Assembly (NCBI GenBank): GCA_965372405.1
Contig: CBDVCE010000016.1
Location: 7,699-71,698 of the forward strand
Reading direction: 5' to 3'
DNA from: Sunxiuqinia sp965372405
Lineage (GTDB): Bacteria > Bacteroidota > Bacteroidia > Bacteroidales > Prolixibacteraceae
Length of the DNA: 64,000 nucleotides
Below, one piece after another: positions 1 to 9,094 of this stretch; position 1 is the first letter of the stretch; the number at the start of each line of letters is the position of its first letter. The position numbers and the translations under genes are program-made. The notes under the pieces are model-generated. The model did no database searches. It saw only the letters and a program-made list of their open reading frames with translations, and was not told the DNA's origin.

Positions 1-205
1 CTTTTTTAACCGACTCCAGTAGATTATACTGACAATCATGAAAAATCAGATGAACTTCTTCCCCATTAGAAGTAATACCAAACTCATTTTCTGAAAGTGA
101 AGATAAATCAAGCCGCTCGTCCAATGGATTTTCATCATCTGTACAAGCAGCAAAAATGAATAGAGTGATTAAACAGCATCCAATTGTTTTATGAAATCTA
201 CTCAT
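1..205 (-). CDS. Surface lipoprotein, N-terminal part (runs off left edge)
   Basis: An open frame starts with ATG at 205 on the minus strand and runs off the window edge without a stop, giving 68 residues. The N-terminus is basic (MSRFHK), followed by a hydrophobic stretch and a lipobox ending FAAC, with the predicted lipidated cysteine at residue 20. The residues after it are TDDEN. An acidic patch directly after the cysteine is the type of lipoprotein export signal used by Bacteroidota to place lipoproteins on the outer face of the outer membrane. The mature region visible shows no domain I recognise. Function is unknown. Confidence 0.6.
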   Translation of the reverse strand, partial: MSRFHKTIGCCLITLFIFAACTDDENPLDERLDLSSLSENEFGITSNGEEVHLIFHDCQYNLLESVKK

Positions 206-713
206 GGATATAAATATTAATGACATGTTTTAGACGTAACTTAACATCAAAAGGTTGCTCTTAAAAACCAAAAGAATAGACAAACAACAAGCTTAATGTT
301 AATAAGTATTAAAAGATGCTTTTGTATTTATTTATTATCTTCCTGTTTTCATTCTGGAAAGTAGCAATTTGTAAAATCTACCTTTTGCAAATCGATTTTA
401 GTGACTATAAGATATAATAAAGACGATTAAAACACGAATTGATAAAGCAAGTTAATCCGCACAAAAGGAAACATGTTGTTCAGTATACACATTGAGATCT
501 TCAATAGTCTAGTTTTGTAGTCCATTTAACCCGTGGAAATAAAAGCCGTTTTATCAACTCCCTAAATTAATCTTCCGGAGACTTAGTATTACCCAAGAAC
601 AACAACAATGGCATTTTGCAACAACTCTGTTCAAAAGCAACTGAACACATCGTCTCTCCCCCGGCGTGAATGAAACAGATAAACAACACAACATTCTCTA
701 AAATTACAAAATC
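206..713. other. Intergenic region, no gene seen
   Basis: About 500 bases between a leftward lipoprotein gene and a rightward peroxiredoxin gene. It is AT-rich with stops in all frames and I see no RNA gene. The only signal is a TANNTTTG match (TAGTTTTG) at 510-517, listed separately. Confidence 0.5.
510..517 (+). promoter_or_regulatory. Possible -7 box for the peroxiredoxin gene
   Basis: TAGTTTTG fits the Bacteroidota -7 consensus TANNTTTG. A TTG lies about 15 bases upstream, a shorter gap than usual, so the -33 element is weak. If used, the leader to the ATG at 714 would be about 190 nt. Confidence 0.3.
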
Positions 714-1457
714 ATGAAAAGTTTAGTATTGACATTTATTCTATCATTTTTCATCATGGCAACTGCCATTTCTAAAGATTACAAAATCCCTTTAATTGGG
801 TCAAAAGCACCGTCATTCACCGCTCCATCTACTAATGGAGAAATCACATTTCCGGAAAACTTTGGCAAAAACTGGAAAATCCTTTTTAGTCATCCACGTG
901 ATTTTACACCAGTATGTTCCTCTGAGATTCTTGAATTAGCCTATTGCCAGAACGATTTTGAAAAACTTGGAATTAAAGTAGCAATAATATCTACAGATAA
1001 GATATCACAACACAAAATGTGGAAAGCACACCTTGAAGAACTTGATTACAAAAACAGGGGAGCACAGCAAATAGACTTTCCAATTATTGAAGACCCTGCT
1101 TATGGTATTTCAAAACAGTATGGTATGCTTCATGAACCAACCAGCACAACCAAAGACGTAAGAGGAGTCTTTATTATCGATCCAAATAATATCGTACGTT
1201 CAATCAACTTTTATCCCATGAGCATTGGTCGCAACATTGATGAAATCAAACGAATAATTATTGCGCTTAAAACAACTGACGAGGCCAAGGTTCTAACTCC
1301 GGCAAACTGGCATAAAGGAGATGATTTACTAATCCCTCACTTCCCATACACGCAAGAACAACTATCGAATTCTCCGGAATTAAAAGATAATTTCTACAAT
1401 GTTGGTGATCGAATGTGGTTTAAGAAAGTTAAAGATGAAACTGCAAGCACAGATTAG
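714..1457 (+). CDS. Exported 1-Cys peroxiredoxin (Prx6-type AhpC/TSA)
   Basis: This is a thiol peroxidase that would reduce peroxides at a single peroxidatic cysteine. The motif HPRDFTPVCSSE carries the conserved Pro, Thr65 and Cys68 of the family, and RGVFIIDP supplies the usual downstream Arg. The length beyond the conserved core (LTPANWHKGD onward) matches the long C-terminal dimerisation arm of the Prx6 group rather than 2-Cys AhpC. Residues 1-20 form a hydrophobic signal peptide ending near AIS-K, so the enzyme is predicted to act in the periplasm, unusual for a group that is normally cytoplasmic. It is transcribed alone and ends at a bidirectional terminator shared with the convergent receptor gene. 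Confidence 0.9.
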   Translation: MKSLVLTFILSFFIMATAISKDYKIPLIGSKAPSFTAPSTNGEITFPENFGKNWKILFSHPRDFTPVCSSEILELAYCQNDFEKLGIKVAIISTDKISQHKMWKAHLEELDYKNRGAQQIDFPIIEDPAYGISKQYGMLHEPTSTTKDVRGVFIIDPNNIVRSINFYPMSIGRNIDEIKRIIIALKTTDEAKVLTPANWHKGDDLLIPHFPYTQEQLSNSPELKDNFYNVGDRMWFKKVKDETASTD

Positions 1458-1476
1458 CAAACAATAAGAAGCAATC

Positions 1477-1513
1477 AAAAATAGAGATTAGTTCGAATCT
1501 AGTCTCTATTTTT
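1477..1513. terminator. Bidirectional terminator between convergent genes
   Basis: AAAAATAGAGA (1477-1487) pairs exactly with TCTCTATTTTT (1503-1513). The A and T runs on either side give a U-tract in both directions, suiting the convergent peroxiredoxin and TonB-receptor genes. Confidence 0.75.
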
Positions 1514-1518
1514 AGAAA

Positions 1519-3861
1519 TTAAAATTCAACTTTATAACTTAGGTTCGGTACCATAATTTGATCAAACTGCTTTTCAGGAATTCCTGTTTTCAGATTGAAC
1601 TCATAATCACGGTATTCTTTATGCCCCAGCACATTCAATAACTGCAATGACCACACACTGGCATGGTTCTTCTTATTCTTCCGATATGAAAAACTTAGGG
1701 ACAAAACAGTTGCCGGATCTTCCTGCTTTTCGAAAGCTTGTGAATAATCATATGTCAACTTATTTCTAGCGATTGATTTGTCTTTCAATAATGGCGAATA
1801 GTGATCACCTCCAAGAAAACTGAGTCGCCCATTTATACTCATGATATTGGCTTTATTTTTTCCAACTTGCCATTCCTTTCCTGCCAACAAATTCAAAATG
1901 TAGTTTTTATTGTACAAGCTATTTCGCTCAATTCCATCACCTCCTTTATATTTTGATTCAAAGATGGAAGCCGTTGCCAAATAGTAAAAACCTTTCTTCA
2001 AGAATTGCTCTAGCGTAAAATCCAAACCAATATTTGTTCCGGTTCCGTCATTCACCAGCTTTTCATTAAAAAACCAATCCAATTCCAGATTTTGTAGTGA
2101 GTAATAAGTCCCATCAACCACTGGCACATCATATAAATACTGAAAATAAGGTTCAATTTTCAATCGGGAATTATCACTCAAATTGACATCATAAGCCAAG
2201 CCAAAGTGATGTGATTTAGTCATTTTCATATCCTTATTCGGTCTCACTATACCTGAATGGCTAGTTTGCTGTGCCAAATAAAAACCAATCATTTCAATCC
2301 GACTGTTTAATCCATAGGCTGCACCAATAGAATGCTTGCGGTTAATCTGCCATTTCATTCCAACTCTTGGCTCAACTGACAATTCTTCATTCAAGCCAAA
2401 ATAATGCACATGCAATCCCAGATTTAAATCAAATTGATTCTTCAGTTTAATAGTTGATTGCGTAAAAGCCTGAGCAGAAAAAGCATTCCCTTTTTCATCA
2501 GTAAAAACAGAAAGTTGTTCTCCAAGATTTTGTGCTTCGCGATTAAACACATCGTAATGATGTTGATTCAAAATGATCCCTGATCGGTTGACATGATTTT
2601 TTCCAAACTTATGATTTAGTGTGCTTGACAAAGTGTATTTCCATGTTTTATTCTCCACACTTTCTCTAAACTGTCGATTTAAATCTTCATCCAGTTCATC
2701 ATATTCAGTTTCAATACCATTTCCAGAAGCCGCCAGTGTAGTATGCAAATAAGTTTTATCACTCAATAAGATTTTGTGAGTCATGCCAAGAGCCCCATTT
2801 ATCAGATTCAAATCATAACCTTCTTTATCTTGAACAGTTTCCCAATCTGCCATATCCTCAATAGGATCACGATCCTGTGTATCAATAGCTCCAATTCCCC
2901 ACAATGAAAAGTTACCTAACTCTTTAGTCGGGAAATTTAACTTAAACGATAAATCCTGATAGCCAATACTTCCGGCTTCCTCCGGAATTAAACCTCCTAA
3001 CAATCCAAAAGTAGAATAGCGATAATTAAAAAGATATGATGAGCCACCTCCTTTTTGAAATGGCCCTTCTGATGAAAAATCGATTCCAACTATTCCTGCC
3101 TGAAAAGCATGTTCGTGTTTCTCGTTATTACCGTTACGCAATCGAACATCGAATACTCCCGAAAGCGCATTTCCATATTCAGCAGGAAAGGCACCGGTAT
3201 AAAAATCAGAATTCGCAAGTACATGACTCGATAATGCTGTAGTTCCTCCAGCTCCAAAAGAGATGACATTTGCAAAGTGTGTGGGATTGGAAATCTCAAT
3301 TCCCTCCATTCGCCACAACATATTCCTGGGTGAGTTTCCACGAATAACAATTCCGTTATTTCCAATCTCAGAAGCAACACCAGCGAAGGAACCCGCCAAA
3401 CGTGCCGGATCGTCAAAACCACCTGCATAACGATTGGCTTCCTCAACACTTAACTGCCGAGCACTGATGGTAGCCATCCGGTTAATTGGTTGCTCCTTAG
3501 ATGTTCGGGCAACCACCTTAACTTCATCCAATTGCTCAGAAACTTCAGCTAAGCTCGCATTAATTATAACTTCCTTTCCTGAGCCTACAAGAATCTCCCG
3601 AAACAGAAAACTTTCATAGCCTACAAAACTTACCATAATACTGTACCTGCCCGGCTTTACATTCCACAAACGGAATTGTCCATTCTCGTTAGTAATGGTT
3701 CCCAATTGTGGGTTTGTTTCCAAAACCACAACAGTTGCTCCCGGCAATGGAGCTTGGGTAACTGCATCCGAAATTGTTCCTTTAATCACTTGCCCATTCT
3801 GAGAAAAAGAACAAAACCAAAGCATTACCAATCCAAATTGAATAACTATTTTTCTGATCAT
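1519..3861 (-). CDS. TonB-dependent outer membrane receptor with CarboxypepD_reg-like domain
   Basis: An outer-membrane beta-barrel importer powered by TonB. Residues 1-21 are a signal peptide (ends CSFSQ). Residues 23-110 are a carboxypeptidase-regulatory-like beta-sandwich (VIKGTISDAVTQAPLPGATV, then GRYSIMVSFVGYE). A plug domain follows (GNNGIVIRGNSPRNMLWRME), then a barrel ending in a terminal aromatic (SYKVEF). At 780 residues it is shorter than the SusC class and no SusD partner is present, so it is more likely a receptor for a small ligand (metal complex, cofactor or peptide) than a polysaccharide importer. The substrate cannot be told from sequence. A two-component pair lies just upstream on the same strand but about 170 bp separate them. 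Confidence 0.9.
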   Translation of the reverse strand: MIRKIVIQFGLVMLWFCSFSQNGQVIKGTISDAVTQAPLPGATVVVLETNPQLGTITNENGQFRLWNVKPGRYSIMVSFVGYESFLFREILVGSGKEVIINASLAEVSEQLDEVKVVARTSKEQPINRMATISARQLSVEEANRYAGGFDDPARLAGSFAGVASEIGNNGIVIRGNSPRNMLWRMEGIEISNPTHFANVISFGAGGTTALSSHVLANSDFYTGAFPAEYGNALSGVFDVRLRNGNNEKHEHAFQAGIVGIDFSSEGPFQKGGGSSYLFNYRYSTFGLLGGLIPEEAGSIGYQDLSFKLNFPTKELGNFSLWGIGAIDTQDRDPIEDMADWETVQDKEGYDLNLINGALGMTHKILLSDKTYLHTTLAASGNGIETEYDELDEDLNRQFRESVENKTWKYTLSSTLNHKFGKNHVNRSGIILNQHHYDVFNREAQNLGEQLSVFTDEKGNAFSAQAFTQSTIKLKNQFDLNLGLHVHYFGLNEELSVEPRVGMKWQINRKHSIGAAYGLNSRIEMIGFYLAQQTSHSGIVRPNKDMKMTKSHHFGLAYDVNLSDNSRLKIEPYFQYLYDVPVVDGTYYSLQNLELDWFFNEKLVNDGTGTNIGLDFTLEQFLKKGFYYLATASIFESKYKGGDGIERNSLYNKNYILNLLAGKEWQVGKNKANIMSINGRLSFLGGDHYSPLLKDKSIARNKLTYDYSQAFEKQEDPATVLSLSFSYRKNKKNHASVWSLQLLNVLGHKEYRDYEFNLKTGIPEKQFDQIMVPNLSYKVEF

Positions 3862-4028
3862 TGTTTAATTGTTTATGATGTATCTAATCTATCTGTTCAT
3901 TTTTTGAATGAGCAATCCCATTCTCACTTACTGCAAGTCACTATTTTGTTGAATTTCAACCCTATATTATTACTGATAATTTATTGGATCACCTACTCCT
4001 GATCAAGCAACCGACAACGAATTTTAAT

Positions 4029-4796
4029 CTAATTATCCAGCCATGCTTTAAAATCATTTACACGTTCACGACTAACAATTACCTCTTCACCTGAATCTGG
4101 CTCAAGGCGCAATTTCAATCTACTATTAAAGTAGGTGTGTATTTTTTCTACAGACTCCAGACCAACAATCATCTTCCGATTAATTCTAAAAAAGTGATTA
4201 GGATCTAGCATTTTTTCAAGCTGGTCAAGCGAATAATCCATGGGCAATTTCAAGTTCTTTTTACTGTTCGCCCACACCATACCTTCTTCATACTGAAAGT
4301 AGGCGATATCTTTACTCTCAATACGCTTTAGCTGCTCTCCAACTTTCACCAAAAACCGATGTTTATATTTTCCTTCACGACTCAATTGCTGATAAATTGA
4401 TTGAAAGAACTGTGACTGTCCTGGTACAGTTTCATTTCTATATTTCTTAAATTTTTCAAAGGCAGAATTCAACTCCTTAAAATCAATGGGCTTCAAAATA
4501 TAATCAACACTATTGACTTTAAAAGCCTTAATTGCATACTCATCATATGCGGTTGTGAAAATTATCGGCACATCAATCTTTACATGATCAAAAAGCTCAA
4601 AGCAAGATCCATCAGATAAGTGAATATCCATCAGTATCAAATCAGGAACAGCCTGTGTTTTAAACCATTCAATGCCTTGTTTTACTGAACTAAGAATTCC
4701 CAATACCGTTAAGTCAAGATCTAATTTATCAAGCAGCTGCACCAGTCTTTCTGCAGTAAGATGCTCATCTTCAAATATCAAAATGGATAGCTTCAC
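4029..4796 (-). CDS. LytTR-family response regulator
   Basis: Residues 1-120 form a receiver domain: acidic pair E9-D10, phosphoacceptor Asp57 in LILMDIHLSDG, Thr in FTTAYDEYA and Lys102 in LKPID. The C-terminal part (about 150-255) is a LytTR DNA-binding domain, recognised by FLVKVGEQLKRIESKDIAYF and FFRINRKMIVGLESVEKIH. It would activate or repress transcription from direct-repeat sites when phosphorylated. It overlaps the histidine kinase gene by 26 bp, so the two are co-translated and almost certainly partners. Confidence 0.93.
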   Translation of the reverse strand: MKLSILIFEDEHLTAERLVQLLDKLDLDLTVLGILSSVKQGIEWFKTQAVPDLILMDIHLSDGSCFELFDHVKIDVPIIFTTAYDEYAIKAFKVNSVDYILKPIDFKELNSAFEKFKKYRNETVPGQSQFFQSIYQQLSREGKYKHRFLVKVGEQLKRIESKDIAYFQYEEGMVWANSKKNLKLPMDYSLDQLEKMLDPNHFFRINRKMIVGLESVEKIHTYFNSRLKLRLEPDSGEEVIVSRERVNDFKAWLDN

Positions 4797-5859
4797 TTTT
4801 CAATAATTTAGGCAGTTTAACTGCAAATGAATCATTCGTTTCATTAATTAACAACATATAATCGCCAAGTAATCGATAGCGTTTACTGATATTCTCCAAA
4901 CCTATTCCCGAAGAACCTTCAAGTAAATTCCTTTTATTCTTATTATTAATAACAGTAATGTGATCTTGTTCATTCGTGATAGTCACTACCAAAGGATCAT
5001 CTTTATCAAAGCGATTATGCTTTATGGCATTCTCAGCCAGCATTTGCAATGAATTTTTTGGAAGATAAACCGTTTCTTTCAATTCTTCAGCAATGTCAAT
5101 TTCAAAGCATATATAATCATCAAATCTCACGTTGATTAAAAAAATATAGGAGTTCAAAAACTTCAATTCATCTTCAAGTGAAGCAAGAATCTGATCTTTC
5201 CCATCAAGAATGTATCGATACATCTTTGACAATTGGGAAATATACTCTTCAGACAGATTTGCATCTTTGTGAACCAGTGAGGACAACACACTTAAACTAT
5301 TAAAGAAAAAATGTGGATCAATTTGATTTTTCAGTACTTCATACTTCGATTGTATATTTTCTTTTTTGAGCTGCTCAGCTAAAATCTGAGCTTCTTTCCA
5401 GTTTCGGAAATAAAATACAAGATTGATAAAACCAACCATGACAAAATAGAAAATGAGAATGATCAATGAAAAATCCGGATCAAAAATCTGATAATCTTTC
5501 CACATTATTTCCTGATCTGCTAGTTGATAAAACAGATTATAATACAGAGCACCATATCCAATAGCAACACCTATTCCATATCCTACAATGATCAAAGTTC
5601 CCAAAATAATTCGCAGCCATTGTTCCAATTTTTTTAAAACCAATAACTGAAGCTTATAAGCTAACCACTGACCAACTCTCCAAAATACAATTCCCGTTAA
5701 AACGAAGAAAATGTGAAAGTAAACTCCCCGACTATTGTAATCCCAAATTCCTTCAAACGAACGATCATAGTTCTTAATCAAATAATGAAGTCCATTAATG
5801 AGAATAAAACCCAAAAACAGTACGACAATATTATATATTTTCTTGTCCGAGTTTCTCAT
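4771..5859 (-). CDS. LytS-type sensor histidine kinase (His_kinase family)
   Basis: The N-terminal 155 residues contain four predicted membrane spans (about 9-28, 45-65, 84-107 and 130-152) with little outside the membrane, so it probably senses the membrane or a small molecule. The kinase part has the LytS-type phosphoacceptor His183 in NQIDPHFFFNSLS, the N-box LQMLAENAIKHN and the G-box SSGIGLENISKRYRLL. It is the partner of the LytTR regulator that overlaps its 3' end. The TonB receptor further downstream is a possible target. Confidence 0.93.
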   Translation of the reverse strand: MRNSDKKIYNIVVLFLGFILINGLHYLIKNYDRSFEGIWDYNSRGVYFHIFFVLTGIVFWRVGQWLAYKLQLLVLKKLEQWLRIILGTLIIVGYGIGVAIGYGALYYNLFYQLADQEIMWKDYQIFDPDFSLIILIFYFVMVGFINLVFYFRNWKEAQILAEQLKKENIQSKYEVLKNQIDPHFFFNSLSVLSSLVHKDANLSEEYISQLSKMYRYILDGKDQILASLEDELKFLNSYIFLINVRFDDYICFEIDIAEELKETVYLPKNSLQMLAENAIKHNRFDKDDPLVVTITNEQDHITVINNKNKRNLLEGSSGIGLENISKRYRLLGDYMLLINETNDSFAVKLPKLLKSEAIHFDI

Positions 5860-6374
5860 GATTCGTTTTCCTAAATTACATTTATTCAGTAAATTCTCCT
5901 ATGCACAAATGCACCATTCATGTTTAATATGATCGCAAAACAACAACTTTTATTAAAAGCAAGCAAGCAAGTCTTTTTAAACTGAAGAATGTATTAGCTG
6001 AATTGTAATAGCATGAGACTGAACTGTAGTAAGCACATCATGACATCAATTTATTAATTCTAAAAAACACCTCTCTCCGCTTATTTAGAGAATTCACATT
6101 CAACAAGTTGAAGCCAATTCCATTTTTCATAGTCGGCAGGATCAAGGTAGCTTAAGAATTGCATTGCAACTTTTTAATCCATTCACATGTCATTTATTTT
6201 ATAAGCACTTATATATTAACGTACCTTTGAATGTGAAATTTTGCAACATTGTTCAGTATTAAGTCAAGTGTACTCTTTCAGAAGAACCACAATAATTCAT
6301 TTTTGCAAGCGTATATTGAATAACAATGAAGACCGAATAATGCAGATTAATGCTTTGTTCCAAACAGAAAAAAA
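5860..6374. other. Divergent intergenic region, no gene seen
   Basis: About 515 bases between the leftward kinase gene and the rightward SDR gene. I see no ORF with a plausible start and no RNA gene. A good -7 box at 6222-6229 is listed separately. Confidence 0.5.
6222..6229 (+). promoter_or_regulatory. Likely -7 box of the SDR-epimerase operon
   Basis: TACCTTTG is an exact TANNTTTG match in the gap before the SDR gene. The -33 region upstream is T-rich without a clean TTTG. The leader to the ATG at 6375 would be about 140 nt. Confidence 0.45.
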
Positions 6375-7181
6375 ATGACAGAAAAAAAACTACTTCATAC
6401 CGTTATTACTGGAGCGAGCAAAGGCTTAGGGAAACAATTTGCAATTGAATGTGCCAAACGTAAGATGAACTTGATCCTGATTGCACTACCCAATGAGAAT
6501 CTTGATAAACTCTGCAAAGACCTGGAATCCAATTATCCAATCCGTGTTTTTTGTTATGAAATTGATCTAACTGATCGCAAAACAGTTGAACAACTTGCAC
6601 AGTCCATAAATGAAAAGTATTTGATTGATATGCTTATTAATAATGCAGGTATTGGGGGTACACAAATTTTTACAGATTCCCCAATTGATTATCTGGATAG
6701 TATGATTCAATTAAACATCAGAGCAATGACATTGCTAACGCGTTTATTGCTTCCAAATCTACAATCACAAACCAAAGCTTATCTTCTAAACGTTTCCAGT
6801 CTGGCAGCCTTTTCTCCAGTTCCATACAAAACTATTTACCCAGCATCAAAGGCATTCATTCATCATTTTACAAGAGGACTAGAAGCTGAATTGGCAGATT
6901 CAAATATTACAGTTAGTGTTTTAAACCCCGGCCCGATAATGACGAACTCGGATGTTAGTACGAGAATCAATGGCCAAACCTTCTACATCAAACTTTCAAT
7001 CATGTCTGCCGAACGAATTGCACAGATTGCGTTGAAAAAACTGATGAAGGGAAAATCCGTCATCATTCCTGGATTTATGAATCAACTCAATGCATTCTTC
7101 ATCCGATCGGTTCCAGAAAACTTTCGCATCTTTGTTGGCACATCAATTTTTAAACGGGAATCAAAAAGTCTAATAAAATGA
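6375..7181 (+). CDS. Short-chain dehydrogenase/reductase
   Basis: A classical SDR of 268 residues with a Rossmann fold. TGASKGLG binds the nucleotide, NNAG follows strand 4, and the catalytic Ser (LNVSSLAAF) and YxxxK pair (IYPASKAF) are intact. It would oxidise or reduce an alcohol/ketone with NAD(P)(H). The C-terminal 60 residues contain a hydrophobic stretch (PGFMNQLNAFFIRSVPENF), as in SDRs acting on lipid or acyl substrates. It overlaps the next gene by 4 bp (ATGA), so the pair is co-translated. Substrate unknown. Confidence 0.88.
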   Translation: MTEKKLLHTVITGASKGLGKQFAIECAKRKMNLILIALPNENLDKLCKDLESNYPIRVFCYEIDLTDRKTVEQLAQSINEKYLIDMLINNAGIGGTQIFTDSPIDYLDSMIQLNIRAMTLLTRLLLPNLQSQTKAYLLNVSSLAAFSPVPYKTIYPASKAFIHHFTRGLEAELADSNITVSVLNPGPIMTNSDVSTRINGQTFYIKLSIMSAERIAQIALKKLMKGKSVIIPGFMNQLNAFFIRSVPENFRIFVGTSIFKRESKSLIK

Positions 7182-8158
7182 GAACACTCATTACCGGATC
7201 AAACGGACTATTGGGTAGCAACCTGATCAGAGAATTAGCTCAGCAAAATTATACTCCCAAAGCCATGGTTCGCGAAGGAAGTAATTTACTTTCGATTCAA
7301 AATACAAATGTTGAACTATTTAAGGGAAACCTACTGAGCTCGGATGACATCCGCAATGCCTTGAGCGACTGCAAAATAGTCATTCATGCTGCTGCAAATA
7401 CATCACAATGGCCAAACAATTTTGAGCATTACAAAGAAATCAATATTGAAGCAACTCAATTATTGCTTGAAGAATCACTTAAAGCCGGAATTGAAAAATT
7501 CATTTTTGTTAGTTCTGCGAATGCTTTTGCTCCGGGATCAATAGAATCTCCTGGTGATGAAAATTCACCAATCACTGAAGCACAATTAAAATCGGGATAC
7601 ATGCGGAGTAAATACGAAGCTCAAAAGCTGGTTTTGAGTTTCGCAAAGGAGCACCAATTTCCTGCAGTTGTTGTAAACCCAACTTTTATGCTCGGGAAAT
7701 ATGATGCCAAACCAAGTTCGGGACAAATGCTTTTGATGGCTCACAAAAAATGGATGCCTTGTCCTCCCGGTGGAAAAAACTTCATTCATGTTGAAGATGT
7801 TGCATCTGGAATTGTTAGCGCAATTGAGAAAGGGGAAAATGGATCTTGCTATTTATTAGCGAATGAAAACTTAAGCTACTATGAATTTTTCTCAAAAATG
7901 AAAGCAGTCTGTGGCTTACCAAAACAGTTAATTCGAATCCCCAAAACCTTTGTTTCAGCAGCAGGACGCGCAGGAAATACCTATGAAAAAATTGGGAACT
8001 CTCCAGCAAAAATCAATCGGGTAAATGCCAAATTACTTATTGCTGAAAACTATTACTCCAACAAAAAAGCGATTGAGGAACTTCAGCTTCCACAAACGCC
8101 AATTGAAACTGCAATAAAAGATGCACTTGATTGGTTCGGAGAAAACGGATATTTATAG
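7178..8158 (+). CDS. NAD-dependent epimerase/dehydratase (extended SDR)
   Basis: A 326-residue extended SDR with TGSNGLLG at the N-terminus and active-site YMRSK (YxxxK) around residue 145. The sequence PTFMLGKYDAKPSSGQMLL and the FIHVEDVASGI segment place it with the dihydroflavonol-4-reductase / 3-beta-HSD-like group rather than nucleotide-sugar epimerases. Start overlaps the preceding SDR stop, and its own stop overlaps by 6 bp the stop of the convergent hydrolase gene. Two reductases in one operon suggest consecutive steps on one small molecule; which one is not visible. Confidence 0.87.
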   Translation: MRTLITGSNGLLGSNLIRELAQQNYTPKAMVREGSNLLSIQNTNVELFKGNLLSSDDIRNALSDCKIVIHAAANTSQWPNNFEHYKEINIEATQLLLEESLKAGIEKFIFVSSANAFAPGSIESPGDENSPITEAQLKSGYMRSKYEAQKLVLSFAKEHQFPAVVVNPTFMLGKYDAKPSSGQMLLMAHKKWMPCPPGGKNFIHVEDVASGIVSAIEKGENGSCYLLANENLSYYEFFSKMKAVCGLPKQLIRIPKTFVSAAGRAGNTYEKIGNSPAKINRVNAKLLIAENYYSNKKAIEELQLPQTPIETAIKDALDWFGENGYL

Positions 8159-8983
8159 ACAAAAACTTTCATTCACCTCATAACCCCGCTTCCCCATTTC
8201 GACGGTTGCACATTCAGTATAAAAATCATGTTCAAAAAAGAGGATGTAATTCTTTTCAACTACTTCTTTCAAAAAAGCCTCTTTTTCTTCCATAGCCGTC
8301 ACCGGATATAAATCATACGAAGCCAGCCACACAATTGGAATATTGGCTTTTGTAGGAATAAAATCAGACATGTAAACGTAGGTTTTTCCATCACAATCAA
8401 TAAAAGGAATCATTTGTCCGGGGGTATGTCCATCGTACATTCTAACGCTCACTCCAGGAAATAACTCACAGCTCTCTTCAACCAATTGCATATTTCCTTC
8501 TTCTTTCAAAAAGTTGAGAATTTCCGGATAGTAGGCAGCCTGTTCCCGAACATTGGAAATTTTAGAATGCTCCCACTGTGTTTTACTACACCAATGTGTA
8601 GCATTTGGGAAAAGTAATTTTAATTCTCCACCATCATTCAAAACAGCCCCATTGCAATGATCCCAGTGTAGATGTGTAAACAAAACGTCCGTTATATCTT
8701 CAGCAGAATATCCATGTTCAGCCAATGATTTTGGAAGTGCTTCCGTTTCACGATGCCCATTATTTTGCCTGATTTTTTCCGGATAATGATTACCCACTCC
8801 AGCTTCAATCAATATCTTACGTTCACTCTGATCAATTAAAAGGCAACGCAAGGTTAGCTGTGTAACATTGTTCTTATCGGCTGGATAAACTTTTGACCAA
8901 AGCGGTTTTGGAATTACACTAAACAGTGCGCCTCCATCACAGGAAAAATGCCCGGCATGTATCGGAATCAACTTCATATTCAA
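8153..8983 (-). CDS. Metallo-beta-lactamase-fold hydrolase
   Basis: Contains the dinuclear zinc motif HxHxDH in FTHLHWDHCNG, a further ligand His in YDGHTPGQ, an Asp in VYMSDFIP and a His in LFFEHDFY. This set resembles the N-acyl-homoserine lactonase / MBL-fold hydrolase subgroup. At 276 residues it is full length, and no signal peptide is seen, so it is cytoplasmic. Substrate is unknown; a lactone or thioester is the usual class. Its 3' end overlaps the convergent epimerase gene by 6 bp. Confidence 0.88.
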   Translation of the reverse strand: MNMKLIPIHAGHFSCDGGALFSVIPKPLWSKVYPADKNNVTQLTLRCLLIDQSERKILIEAGVGNHYPEKIRQNNGHRETEALPKSLAEHGYSAEDITDVLFTHLHWDHCNGAVLNDGGELKLLFPNATHWCSKTQWEHSKISNVREQAAYYPEILNFLKEEGNMQLVEESCELFPGVSVRMYDGHTPGQMIPFIDCDGKTYVYMSDFIPTKANIPIVWLASYDLYPVTAMEEKEAFLKEVVEKNYILFFEHDFYTECATVEMGKRGYEVNESFCL

Positions 8984-9034
8984 TCGCTTTAATTACTCCA
9001 AATAGTGCCTGCGAAGGTGTCATTTTTTAATTAA

Positions 9035-9074
9035 AACTAAAAATGGCCACACTTCAATCAGAGCAGCCACCTTT
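9035..9074 (-). terminator. Possible terminator downstream of the Gfo/Idh/MocA gene
   Basis: On the minus strand AAAGGTGGC (plus 9066-9074) can pair with GCCATTTTT (plus 9039-9047) with two G-U pairs and a U-rich end. The stem is imperfect. Confidence 0.35.
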
Positions 9075-9094
9075 AACATCTATATATTTTTCGC

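Noticed and set aside
3090..3449. 119-codon open frame inside the TonB receptor gene
   Set aside because: Same-strand shadow frame in the plug region with no recognisable protein features.
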